From Frankiaceae bacterium (GTDB lineage Bacteria > Actinomycetota > Actinomycetes > JADGOU01), in the NCBI GenBank assembly GCA_017882835.1, contig JADGOU010000088.1:1-9639 (forward strand): a stretch of DNA of 9,639 nucleotides. The letters run 5' to 3'. Below are positions 1 to 6,623 of the stretch, one piece after another. Within the stretch, counting starts at the first letter, position 1; each line of letters starts with the position of its first letter. Made by a program: the position numbers and the translations under genes. The notes under the pieces are model-generated. The model was given only the letters and a program-made list of their open reading frames with translations. It was not told the origin of the DNA and did no database searches.

Positions 1-51
1 CCCACGCCGGTACAGGCGTCCGAGCAACAAGGAGCGGCCATTGCCGCCTGA
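1..51 (+). CDS. possible 3' end of an upstream gene (partial)
   Basis: Frame 1 is open from the window edge to a TGA at 49-51 and would encode the tail PTPVQASEQQGAAIAA. If real, it is the C-terminus of a gene upstream of rel, and its stop lies 11 bases inside the rel reading frame, an overlap that would favour translational coupling. In several actinobacteria rel follows apt and the secDF genes, but this short Ala/Gln-rich tail is not diagnostic of either. It may also be chance openness in high-GC DNA. Only sequence to the left of the window can decide. Confidence 0.3.
   Translation, partial: PTPVQASEQQGAAIAA
29..34 (+). promoter_or_regulatory. ribosome binding site of rel
   Basis: AAGGAG sits 6 nt upstream of the TTG at 41. 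This is the best Shine-Dalgarno match near the gene and is the reason for choosing the TTG start. The in-frame ATGs at 194 (residue 52) and 263 (residue 75) have no purine-rich sequence at a suitable distance. Confidence 0.7.
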
Positions 52-2515
52 GGTCGCCCCCGTTCGGTCCGACCTGACGGACATCCCGTCGGACCGCCCA
101 TCCGCCGAGCCCAGCGGCAGTAACCAGGCTCGCTCGCCGGGCAGCGCCCTCGATCTAACTGCCCAGCCGCCGGTTGTCCCGCAGCCGCCCGCCATGGCAC
201 CGGCACCGGCACCCGCGCCGGTGGTGGCGCATCAGGACGCCGGGGCCTCTCCGAGCCGGCGGATGCTGGGTCGGTTCTCCCGCCTGGGCTCCACCAAGCC
301 GCCGCCGGTGGAGCTCGAACCGCTGTTTCGCACCGTCCGGTCCAACCACCCCCGCACCGATGTGCGGCTGCTGCAACGTGCGTACGAGACGGCCGCGGAC
401 CATCACACCGGCCAGAAGCGGCGCAGTGGTGAGGACTACATCACCCACCCGCTCGAGGTGACGAATATCCTCGCCGGCCTCGGCATGGACGTCACCACCC
501 TGGCCGCGGCGCTGCTGCACGATACGGTCGAGGACACGCCGTACACAATCGATCGGCTGCGCACCGACTTCGGCGATGACATCGCGCACCTGGTCGACGG
601 CGTCACCAAGCTGGACAAGGTCAAGTTCGGCGACGCCGCCGAGGCCGAGACCATCCGCAAGATGGTGATCGCGATGGCCCGCGACCGGCGGGTGCTGTTG
701 ATCAAGCTGGCCGACCGGTTGCACAACATGCGCACACTGCGCTTCCTGCCGGAGGAGAAGCAGGAACGCAAGGCCCGGGAGACGTTGGAGATCTACGCCC
801 CGCTGGCCCACCGACTGGGTATGAACACGATCAAGTGGGAGCTCGAAGATTGCTCCTTCGCCACGCTTTACCCCAAGCGGTACGACGAGATCGTCCGGCT
901 GGTCGCCGACCGGGCGCCCTCGCGCGACACCTACCTGATGACCGTGGTCGACAAGGTCGAGGCGGAGTTGCGGGCCGCCAAGATCAAGGCCACCGTGAAG
1001 GGCCGGCCGAAGCACTACTACTCGATCTACCAAAAGATGATCGTGCGCGGGCACGACTTCGCCGACATCTACGACCTGGTTGGCATCCGCGTCCTGGTCG
1101 ACAGCGTCCGCGACTGCTACGCCGCGCTCGGCACCATTCATGCGATGTGGAACCCGGTCCCCGGCCGGTTCAAGGACTACATCGCCATGCCCAAGTTCAA
1201 CATGTACCAGTCGCTGCACACCACGGTGATCGGACCCGGCGGCAAGCCGGTGGAGATGCAGATCCGCACCCAGGCGATGCACCGGACCGCCCAGTACGGG
1301 ATTGCGGCGCACTGGAAGTACAAGGAACTCAAAGGCCAGTCGGTGGCCGGGCCGCCCGGGAGCGAGGACGCCGCCACCGAGATGGCCTGGCTGCGGCAGC
1401 TGCTGGACTGGCAGCGGGAGACCATCGACCCCGGCGAGTTCCTGGACTCGCTGCGCTTCGACCTCTACGCCGGTGAGGTCTTCGTCTTCACCCCCAAGGG
1501 CGGCGTCATCGCCCTGCCCAGCGGGGCGACGCCGGTCGACTTCGCCTACGTGGTGCACACCGAGGTCGGCCACCGTTGCATCGGCGCCCGGGTGAACGGC
1601 CGGCTGGTGCCGCTGGAGAGCCCGCTCGACAACGGCGACGTGGTCGAGATCTTCACCTCGAAGTCGCCGACGGCGGCCCCCAGCCGGGACTGGCTGCTCT
1701 TCGTCAAGAGCCCGCGGGCGCGCAACAAGATCCGCCAGTGGTTCGCCCGGGAGCGGCGCGAGGACGCGATCGACGACGGCAAGGAGGCCATCAGCCGGGC
1801 CATGCGCAAGAAGGGTCTCCCGCTGCAGCGCTTGATGAACGGCGAGGCGGTGGTCGCCCTCGCCCGCGACCTGCGCTTCAGCGACGTCAGCGCGCTCTAC
1901 GCCGCGGTCGGCGAGGGGCACCTGGCCGCTCAGGCGGTGGTACATCGGCTGGTGCTGGCCATGGGCGGCCCGGAAGGTGCGGTCGAGGACCTGGCCGAGA
2001 CCGCAACCCCGACCAAGGCACGGCCGCGCCCGTCGGCCGACCCCGGCGTGATGGTGAAAGGCGCCACCGACGTCTGGGTGAAGCTGGCCCGATGTTGTAC
2101 GCCGGTGCCGGGTGACGCGATCATCGGTTTCGTCACCCGGGGCAACGGCGTGTCGGTGCACCGACCGGACTGTGCCAACGTGGCCGGCTTGCTGAGCCAG
2201 AGCGACCGGCTGGTGGAGGTCGAGTGGGCGCCGTCGGCGGCGTCGGTGTTCCTCGTCGCCGTCCAGGTGGAGGCGCTGGACCGCACCCGGCTGCTCTCCG
2301 ACGTGACCCGGGTGCTCTCCGACGCCCACGTCAACATCATGTCGGCGTCCGTCGCCACCACCCGCGACCGCGTTGCCATCAGCCGGTTCACCTTCGAGAT
2401 GGGTGACCCCAAGCATCTCGGGCACCTGCTCAAGGCGATCCGCAACGTCGACGGCGTGTACGACGCCTACCGGGTCACTTCCGGGCGGTCGGAGCACGAC
2501 AAGACCGACGTCTGA
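41..2515 (+). CDS. relA: bifunctional (p)ppGpp synthetase/hydrolase Rel (RelA/SpoT family)
   Basis: This 824-residue cytosolic enzyme makes and degrades the alarmone (p)ppGpp. Residues 1 to about 95 are a Pro/Ala-rich, probably disordered leader, including an APAPAPAP run. The HD hydrolase domain follows: H136 in YITHPLEV, HD at 160-161 in HDTVEDT, and D225 and N229 in DRLHNMRTL. The synthetase domain carries RFKDYIA, with RFKD at 376-379, then MYQSLHTTV, EMQIRT and YGIAAHWKYK. The basic RxKD form is typical of bifunctional Rel rather than the EXDD form of monofunctional RelA. Next come a TGS domain (EVFVFTPKGG to VEIFTSK), a zinc-finger-like module (C685, C686, H707, C711) and a C-terminal ACT domain ending near YDAYRV. 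The catalytic motifs of both domains are present, so both activities are expected. The reading frame stays open to the left edge, so an upstream start is possible but less likely than the TTG. Confidence 0.96.
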   Translation: MPPEVAPVRSDLTDIPSDRPSAEPSGSNQARSPGSALDLTAQPPVVPQPPAMAPAPAPAPVVAHQDAGASPSRRMLGRFSRLGSTKPPPVELEPLFRTVRSNHPRTDVRLLQRAYETAADHHTGQKRRSGEDYITHPLEVTNILAGLGMDVTTLAAALLHDTVEDTPYTIDRLRTDFGDDIAHLVDGVTKLDKVKFGDAAEAETIRKMVIAMARDRRVLLIKLADRLHNMRTLRFLPEEKQERKARETLEIYAPLAHRLGMNTIKWELEDCSFATLYPKRYDEIVRLVADRAPSRDTYLMTVVDKVEAELRAAKIKATVKGRPKHYYSIYQKMIVRGHDFADIYDLVGIRVLVDSVRDCYAALGTIHAMWNPVPGRFKDYIAMPKFNMYQSLHTTVIGPGGKPVEMQIRTQAMHRTAQYGIAAHWKYKELKGQSVAGPPGSEDAATEMAWLRQLLDWQRETIDPGEFLDSLRFDLYAGEVFVFTPKGGVIALPSGATPVDFAYVVHTEVGHRCIGARVNGRLVPLESPLDNGDVVEIFTSKSPTAAPSRDWLLFVKSPRARNKIRQWFARERREDAIDDGKEAISRAMRKKGLPLQRLMNGEAVVALARDLRFSDVSALYAAVGEGHLAAQAVVHRLVLAMGGPEGAVEDLAETATPTKARPRPSADPGVMVKGATDVWVKLARCCTPVPGDAIIGFVTRGNGVSVHRPDCANVAGLLSQSDRLVEVEWAPSAASVFLVAVQVEALDRTRLLSDVTRVLSDAHVNIMSASVATTRDRVAISRFTFEMGDPKHLGHLLKAIRNVDGVYDAYRVTSGRSEHDKTDV

Positions 2516-2718
2516 AGCGCCCGAAGCCGCTGTACCGCGGGGGCATCGACGCCGTGCCCGAACGGGCTTTCGCTGGGTGCCGCTGCAGGCCACCTTCGCC
2601 CTGGCCACGATCTCCCGTAGCTTCTCGTCGTCGCGTGACGGTTACGTCGTCCTCCGCATCGCGCGGCTGATCGACGACTTTCCCGGCGCCGCTGACACCG
2701 TCGGGCTACCAGCTCCGC
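2516..2718. other. intergenic region between convergent genes
   Basis: This 203-bp stretch separates the stops of rel and the minus-strand yjbR gene. I see no convincing gene in it. One plus-strand frame stays open but has no start with a Shine-Dalgarno and resembles no family I recognise. The only hairpin near the rel end is short: GCCC-GAAC-GGGC at 2556-2567, followed by three T residues. It is too weak to call a terminator with confidence, so rel may rely on Rho or read into the opposing gene. Confidence 0.5.
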
Positions 2719-3108
2719 TCACGGCGAAGCCTGGAGGAACGCCCTGGCCAGTCGCTTCGGCGCCCGGGAGAGCCAGGCCTCGGTAATGAGCTCAGCGAGG
2801 TCCGAGGCAGCGATCCGGTCGAGGCGCACCAGGATGGCGGGGTAGCCGTCGAAATGCGGGGTGGTGAAGAAGACCCCCGGGTCATCGGCGATCAGCGCCT
2901 CCTTGACGCCGACGTCCGGTACATGGGCAGCGAAGATCGGCCCGACGGGCGCCGGCTCGCCGAGAGCGGCGAGGTCTGCTCGCCGAAGCTGCCGTTCCCA
3001 GACGAACCCGCTGTCCCTGACCCGCCAGCGCGGGACACCACGCGCCGACTGTTCGTTCGTCTCCGGCAGCGCCAAGGCGATCCGACGTACGTCGTCCCAG
3101 GTGGCCAC
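2719..3108 (-). CDS. MmcQ/YjbR family protein
   Basis: This encodes a small 129-residue protein of the MmcQ/YjbR family, annotated as DNA-binding-like with a CyaY-like fold; its molecular function is not established. The family pattern is clear. It starts ATWDDVRRIALALPETNE, has a central basic strand PRWRVRDSGFVWERQLRR, and ends with DDPGVFFTTPHFDGYPAILVRL and a helix with LAELITEAWLSRAPKRLA. The frame is open upstream to 3390, but the extra 94 residues are low-complexity and overlap sufR antisense. The GTG at 3108 gives the usual family N-terminus. A TTG at 3114 would add MI only. An AGG lies 9 nt upstream of the GTG, and a -10-like TAGGCT lies 7 nt upstream, which suggests leaderless translation. 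It is convergent with rel and divergent from sufR. The family call is firm, the function is unknown. Confidence 0.85.
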   Translation of the reverse strand: MATWDDVRRIALALPETNEQSARGVPRWRVRDSGFVWERQLRRADLAALGEPAPVGPIFAAHVPDVGVKEALIADDPGVFFTTPHFDGYPAILVRLDRIAASDLAELITEAWLSRAPKRLARAFLQASP

Positions 3109-3115
3109 GATCAAA

Positions 3116-3121
3116 AGCCTA
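3116..3121 (-). promoter_or_regulatory. candidate -10 box of yjbR (leaderless)
   Basis: On the minus strand the hexamer TAGGCT fits the actinobacterial TANNNT pattern and ends 7 nt before the GTG at 3108, the spacing expected if transcription begins at the start codon. The matching -35 position, 17 nt further upstream (plus-strand 3139-3144), reads TCGGGA, only half matching the consensus. The match rests on six bases and spacing alone. Confidence 0.4.
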
Positions 3122-3146
3122 GGTCGCCACCGGGCGCGTCCCGAGA

Positions 3147-3161
3147 ACACCCAGGCGGTGT
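3147..3161. promoter_or_regulatory. candidate SufR operator, ACACC-N5-GGTGT
   Basis: A perfect inverted repeat, ACACC (3147-3151), five bases, then GGTGT (3157-3161), lies in the short sufR upstream region and abuts the candidate -10 TAGTTT. A repressor bound here would block RNA polymerase. From memory, mycobacterial SufR is reported to bind an ACACT-N5-TGTGA type site, which has the same half-site core and spacing. That similarity, the location and the presence of sufR as first gene make autoregulation likely, but binding is inferred. Confidence 0.5.
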
Positions 3162-3166
3162 AGTTT
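3161..3166 (+). promoter_or_regulatory. candidate -10 box of the suf operon
   Basis: TAGTTT matches TANNNT and would place the transcription start near 3173, giving a leader of about 24 nt that contains the AGGAG at 3184-3188. The -35 position (about 3138-3143, GTCCCG) is poor. An alternative hexamer CAGAAT at 3177-3182 would start transcription past the Shine-Dalgarno and is less attractive. Confidence 0.4.
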
Positions 3167-3183
3167 GCCGGGCCGGCAGAATT

Positions 3184-3188
3184 AGGAG
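3184..3188 (+). promoter_or_regulatory. ribosome binding site of sufR
   Basis: AGGAG lies 8 nt before the GTG at 3197 and 11 nt before a second in-frame GTG at 3200. The spacing favours 3197. Confidence 0.65.
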
Positions 3189-3198
3189 ACACTTGTGT
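3189..3198. promoter_or_regulatory. inverted repeat ACAC-TT-GTGT over the sufR start
   Basis: A 10-bp sequence with perfect 4-bp arms (ACAC at 3189-3192, GTGT at 3195-3198) lies between the Shine-Dalgarno and the start codon and includes the first bases of the GTG. It shares the ACAC/GTGT core with the upstream repeat at 3147-3161 but has a 2-nt rather than 5-nt spacer. It could be a secondary SufR contact or chance. Confidence 0.25.
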
Positions 3199-3934
3199 GG
3201 TGAAAACCGCAGCTCCACCCCGACCTGCACCTACCGGCGCCGACGGTCGCACGCGCGGCCGGGTGGCCCGGCTGCTGCTGGAGCGCGGGCCGTCGACGGC
3301 CGCCGGTCTCGGCCAGGCGCTCGGCCTGACTCCCGCCGCCATCCGTCGGCACCTGGATGCGCTCGTCGCCGCCGGCACGGTCGCAACCAAGGAGACGAGG
3401 ACTTACGGCGGCCGGGGTCGGGGTCGGCCGGCTCGCACCTACGCCGTCACCGAAGCCGGGCGAGCGGCTTTCCCGCATGCCTACGACGACGTGGCCGTAC
3501 AGGCCCTTCGCTTCCTGCGCGAGACCGGCGGCGCCGCGGCGCTGGGCCAGTTCGCCGCCGCCCGGGTTTCCGTCGTCGAGGAGCGTTACCGCGAGTCCTT
3601 GGCCGACGTACGGGCCGAGCGACGGCCGGAGGCACTGGCCGAGATGCTCTCCTCCGACGGTTACGCTGCCAGCGCCTCGGTCTGGTCGGTCGGCGAAGAC
3701 CCAACTGGCGCGCAGCCGAGCGGCACCCAGCTCTGCCAGCACCACTGCCCGGTGCAGCACGTCGCCGAGGAGTTCCCGCAGCTGTGCGCAGCGGAGACAG
3801 CCTTCATCTCCCGGCTGCTCGGCACGCACGTCCAACGCCTCGCCACGATCGCGCACGGCGACGGGGTCTGCACCACGTTCGTCCCCGCGGCGACAGCCTC
3901 CCGCACCGCCCCAGCCGGAAGGACCACGTCATGA
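3197..3934 (+). CDS. sufR: SufR-type winged-helix Fe-S regulator of the suf operon
   Basis: This 245-residue transcription factor heads the operon. Residues about 20-90 form an ArsR/MarR-like winged helix: RVARLLLERGPSTAAGLGQA, then the recognition region LTPAAIRRHLDALVAAG, then a glycine/arginine-rich wing TYGGRGRGRPARTYAVTEAG. The C-terminal half carries cysteines C180, C184, C197 and C225 in the contexts QLCQHHCPVQHV, FPQLCAAE and HGDGVCTTF, a pattern expected of the SufR family for holding an Fe-S cluster. Known SufR proteins repress suf when loaded and release DNA when the cluster is lost, so this gene probably senses Fe-S status or oxidative/nitrosative stress; that is inferred here. 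GTG 3197 is chosen for its AGGAG at 8 nt. Its stop overlaps the sufB start in an ATGA at 3931-3934. Confidence 0.9.
   Translation: MVKTAAPPRPAPTGADGRTRGRVARLLLERGPSTAAGLGQALGLTPAAIRRHLDALVAAGTVATKETRTYGGRGRGRPARTYAVTEAGRAAFPHAYDDVAVQALRFLRETGGAAALGQFAAARVSVVEERYRESLADVRAERRPEALAEMLSSDGYAASASVWSVGEDPTGAQPSGTQLCQHHCPVQHVAEEFPQLCAAETAFISRLLGTHVQRLATIAHGDGVCTTFVPAATASRTAPAGRTTS
3919..3923 (+). promoter_or_regulatory. ribosome binding site of sufB
   Basis: AAGGA (within GGAAGGA) lies 7 nt before the ATG at 3931, inside the end of sufR. It fixes the sufB start, although the same frame is open far upstream to 2854. Confidence 0.65.
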
Positions 3935-5394
3935 CCACGACGGCCACCGAGACCCCCGCGACCGGGACCCTGCCTGCACTCACGCCGGCCACGCAGGACG
4001 AACACCTGGCCGCGCTGGGCAGCTACCGCTTCGGCTGGTCGGACTCCGACGCCGCCGGTGCCACCGCGCGCCGGGGACTCAACACCGACGTCGTCCGGAA
4101 CATCTCCGACAAGAAGAGCGAGCCGGAGTGGATGCTCAAGACCCGGCTCAAGGGGCTGCGGCTGTTCGCCAAGAAGCCCATGCCCACCTGGGGGTCGGAC
4201 CTGTCCGGCATCGACTTCGACAACATCAAGTACTTCGTCCGCTCCACCGAGAAGCAGGCTGAGTCCTGGGACGACCTGCCGGCCGACATCCGCAACACCT
4301 ACGACCGGCTGGGCATCCCGGAGGCGGAGAGGCAGCGGCTGGTCTCCGGAGTGGCCGCGCAGTACGAGTCCGAGGTCGTCTACCACAAGATTCGCGGTGA
4401 CCTCGAGGAGCAGGGCGTCATCTTCCTCGACACCGACACCGGCCTGCGTGAGCACGAGGACCTCTTCCGCGAGTACTTCGGCTCGGTGATCCCGCCCGGC
4501 GACAACAAGTTCGCGGCGCTCAACACGGCGGTGTGGTCCGGCGGTTCCTTCATCTACGTGCCGCCCGGCGTGCACGTCGAGATCCCGCTGCAGGCCTACT
4601 TCCGGATCAACACCGAGAACATGGGCCAGTTCGAGCGGACGCTGATCATCGCTGACGAGGGCTCCAGCGTGCACTACGTCGAGGGCTGCACCGCGCCGAT
4701 CTACTCCAGCGACTCGCTGCATTCCGCGGTCGTGGAGATCATCGTGAAGAAGAACGCGCACGTGCGCTACACGACGATCCAGAACTGGTCGAACAACGTC
4801 TACAACCTGGTGACCAAGCGCACCCGGGTCGAGGCCGGCGGCCGGATGGAGTGGGTCGACGGCAACATCGGCTCCAAGGTCACCATGAAGTACCCGGCCT
4901 GCTGGCTGGTCGGTGACCACGCGTACGGCGAGACGCTGTCCATCGCCTTCGCCGGTGCCGGTCAGCACCAGGACGCCGGCGCCAAGATGGTGCACGCGGC
5001 GCCGAACACCTCCAGCCAGATCATCTCCAAGTCCGTCGCCCGCGGCGGTGGCCGGACGTCGTACCGGGGTCTGGTGCAGATCCAGGAGGGCGCGCACAAC
5101 GCCAAGTCCACGGTGAAGTGCGACGCGCTGCTGGTGGACACGATCAGCCGGTCGGACACCTACCCCTACGTCGACGTCCGCGAGGACGACGTCTCGATGG
5201 GGCACGAGGCGACCGTGTCCAAGATCGGCGAGGACCAGCTGTTCTACCTGATGTCGCGGGGCATGTCCGAGGACGAGGCGATGGCGATGATCGTCCGCGG
5301 CTTCGTGGAGCCGATCGCGCGTGAGCTGCCGATGGAGTACGCCCTGGAGCTCAACCGCCTGATCGAGCTCCAGATGGAAGGCGCGGTCGGCTGA
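3931..5394 (+). CDS. sufB: Fe-S cluster assembly scaffold protein SufB
   Basis: This 487-residue core subunit of the SufBCD scaffold receives sulfur and iron to build a nascent cluster in the cytosol. Family blocks are intact from end to end: NTDVVRNISDKKSEPEWML near the N-terminus, MPTWGSDLSGIDFDNIKYF, the beta-helix core VWSGGSFIYVPPGVHVEIPL, HYVEGCTAPIY with C253, and the C-terminal VKCDALL with C397 and SMGHEATVSKIGEDQLFYLMSRG with H425 and E426. C397 corresponds by context to the cysteine, and the GHE residues to the His/Glu cluster, implicated at the SufB-SufD interface of E. coli. No intein interrupts it. The start is ATG 3931, overlapping the sufR stop, with AAGGA 7 nt upstream. The 359 codons open upstream in the same frame are a shadow of sufR and yjbR. 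Confidence 0.97.
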   Translation: MTTTATETPATGTLPALTPATQDEHLAALGSYRFGWSDSDAAGATARRGLNTDVVRNISDKKSEPEWMLKTRLKGLRLFAKKPMPTWGSDLSGIDFDNIKYFVRSTEKQAESWDDLPADIRNTYDRLGIPEAERQRLVSGVAAQYESEVVYHKIRGDLEEQGVIFLDTDTGLREHEDLFREYFGSVIPPGDNKFAALNTAVWSGGSFIYVPPGVHVEIPLQAYFRINTENMGQFERTLIIADEGSSVHYVEGCTAPIYSSDSLHSAVVEIIVKKNAHVRYTTIQNWSNNVYNLVTKRTRVEAGGRMEWVDGNIGSKVTMKYPACWLVGDHAYGETLSIAFAGAGQHQDAGAKMVHAAPNTSSQIISKSVARGGGRTSYRGLVQIQEGAHNAKSTVKCDALLVDTISRSDTYPYVDVREDDVSMGHEATVSKIGEDQLFYLMSRGMSEDEAMAMIVRGFVEPIARELPMEYALELNRLIELQMEGAVG

Positions 5395-5396
5395 GC

Positions 5397-6623
5397 GTGT
5401 CGGAACCAGTCCTCACCACGCCAGCGCGGACCAGCGGTACGGCGGCCGCCGTCTCCGTCCACGAACCCGGCGCCACCGACCAGCTGGCCGGACCGGGCAC
5501 CGGCCGGGCCGCACCGCCGGACGCCCGGACGGCGCGCACCGCCTCCTACGACCCGGCCGACTTCCCGCTGCCCGGCGGCCGGGAAGAGGAGTGGCGGTTC
5601 ACCCCGCTCGGCCCGCTGCGGCCGCTGCTCGCCGGCGCGCCGGCCGAGGGCAAGGTCGTGGTCGAGGTTGACCCCGCGCCCGAGGTCACTGTGGCGGCCA
5701 TCGACCGCGGCGACCCACGGCTGGGCTCGGTGCTGACCCCGGCCGATCGGCTCTCCGCGGTGGCCTTCGCCAGCTTCGACGGCGGCACCATGCTGAGCAT
5801 CCCGCCGGGGGCGGTGGCCTCCCGACCGAGCTGGGTCACCGTGCGGGGCGAGGGCGGTACGGCGTACGGCCATCTCGTCGTCGACGTCGGCGCGCAGGCC
5901 GAGGCGGTCATCGTGCTCGACCATGTCGGGTCGGCGACCTTCGGCGCCAACGCCGAATTCCGGATCGGCGACGGGGCGTCGCTGACGGTGGTCTCCTTGC
6001 AGGACTGGGAGGCCGATGCCGTGCACGGTGGCGCGCATGCGGCCCTGGTCGGCCGGGACGCGCGCTTCCGCTCGGCCGTCGTCACCCTCGGCGGTCACCT
6101 GGTCCGACTGACCCCGACGGTGCGGTTCGCCGGTCCGGGCGGCGACGCCGAGCTGCTCGGGCTGTACTTCGCCGACGCCGGTCAGTACCTCGAGCACCGG
6201 CTGTTCGTCGACCACGGCCCGGCGCACTGCCGCAGCCGGGTCACCTACAAGGGCGCGTTACAGGGCCACGACGCGCACACCGTCTGGGTCGGCGACGTGC
6301 TCATCGGGGCCGACGCGAACGGCACCGACACCTACGAGCTGAACCGCAACCTGCTGCTCACCGACGGCGCGCGGGCCGACTCGGTGCCCAACCTGGAGAT
6401 CGAGACCGGGGAGATCACCGGGGCCGGGCACGCCAGCGCCACCGGCCGGTTCGATGACGAGCAGCTCTTCTACCTGCAGGCCCGTGGCATTCCCCCCGAC
6501 CTGGCTCGGCGGCTGGTCGTCCGCGGCTTCTTCGCCGACGTTATCAACCGGATCGGAGTGCCGGAGCTGACCGACCGGCTGGTCGGGGCGATCGACGCCG
6601 AGCTGGAGCGGGTGGGGCGGTGA
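5397..6623 (+). CDS. sufD: Fe-S cluster assembly protein SufD
   Basis: This 408-residue paralogue of SufB pairs with it in the SufBC2D complex. A variable N-terminus of about 50 residues rich in Ala, Thr and Pro precedes the family block FPLPGGREEEWRFTPLGPL (W66). The beta-helix core follows, and the C-terminal signature GHASATGRFDDEQLFYLQARG contains H345, matching by context the conserved SufD histidine at the SufB interface. The end FFADVINRIGVPELTDRL is typical. The start is the GTG at 5397, 2 nt after the sufB stop. The nearest purine run (GGAAGG, 5376-5381) is 15 nt away, so initiation probably depends on coupling to sufB. The stop overlaps the next start in a GTGA at 6620-6623. Confidence 0.95.
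   Translation: MSEPVLTTPARTSGTAAAVSVHEPGATDQLAGPGTGRAAPPDARTARTASYDPADFPLPGGREEEWRFTPLGPLRPLLAGAPAEGKVVVEVDPAPEVTVAAIDRGDPRLGSVLTPADRLSAVAFASFDGGTMLSIPPGAVASRPSWVTVRGEGGTAYGHLVVDVGAQAEAVIVLDHVGSATFGANAEFRIGDGASLTVVSLQDWEADAVHGGAHAALVGRDARFRSAVVTLGGHLVRLTPTVRFAGPGGDAELLGLYFADAGQYLEHRLFVDHGPAHCRSRVTYKGALQGHDAHTVWVGDVLIGADANGTDTYELNRNLLLTDGARADSVPNLEIETGEITGAGHASATGRFDDEQLFYLQARGIPPDLARRLVVRGFFADVINRIGVPELTDRLVGAIDAELERVGR

Noticed and set aside
2556..2570. Rho-independent terminator after rel
   Set aside because: The stem GCCC-GAAC-GGGC has only four pairs with a 4-nt loop and is followed by just three T residues, too weak to call.
155..2608. 817-codon open frame on the minus strand opposite rel
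   Set aside because: It is antisense to an unmistakable Rel, has no recognisable domain, and is rich in Arg/Gly/Val/His as expected from reversed high-GC codons.
3109..3390. 94-residue N-terminal extension of the YjbR protein
   Set aside because: It would overlap the sufR coding region and the suf promoter, is low-complexity, and the family N-terminus begins at ATWDDVRRIAL from GTG 3108.
2854..3930. 359-codon upstream extension of the sufB frame
   Set aside because: It runs antisense to yjbR and out of frame through sufR, with Arg-rich low-complexity content. sufB has its own Shine-Dalgarno and coupled ATG at 3931.
3661..5205. 514-codon open frame on the minus strand opposite sufR/sufB
   Set aside because: It is a shadow of sufB; its translation is Val/Asp/Gly/Arg-rich and repetitive with no family signature.
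3931..5394. SufB intein
   Set aside because: Inteins are frequent in actinobacterial SufB, so I looked for one. All family blocks follow one another without a large insert, and the length (487 residues) is normal.
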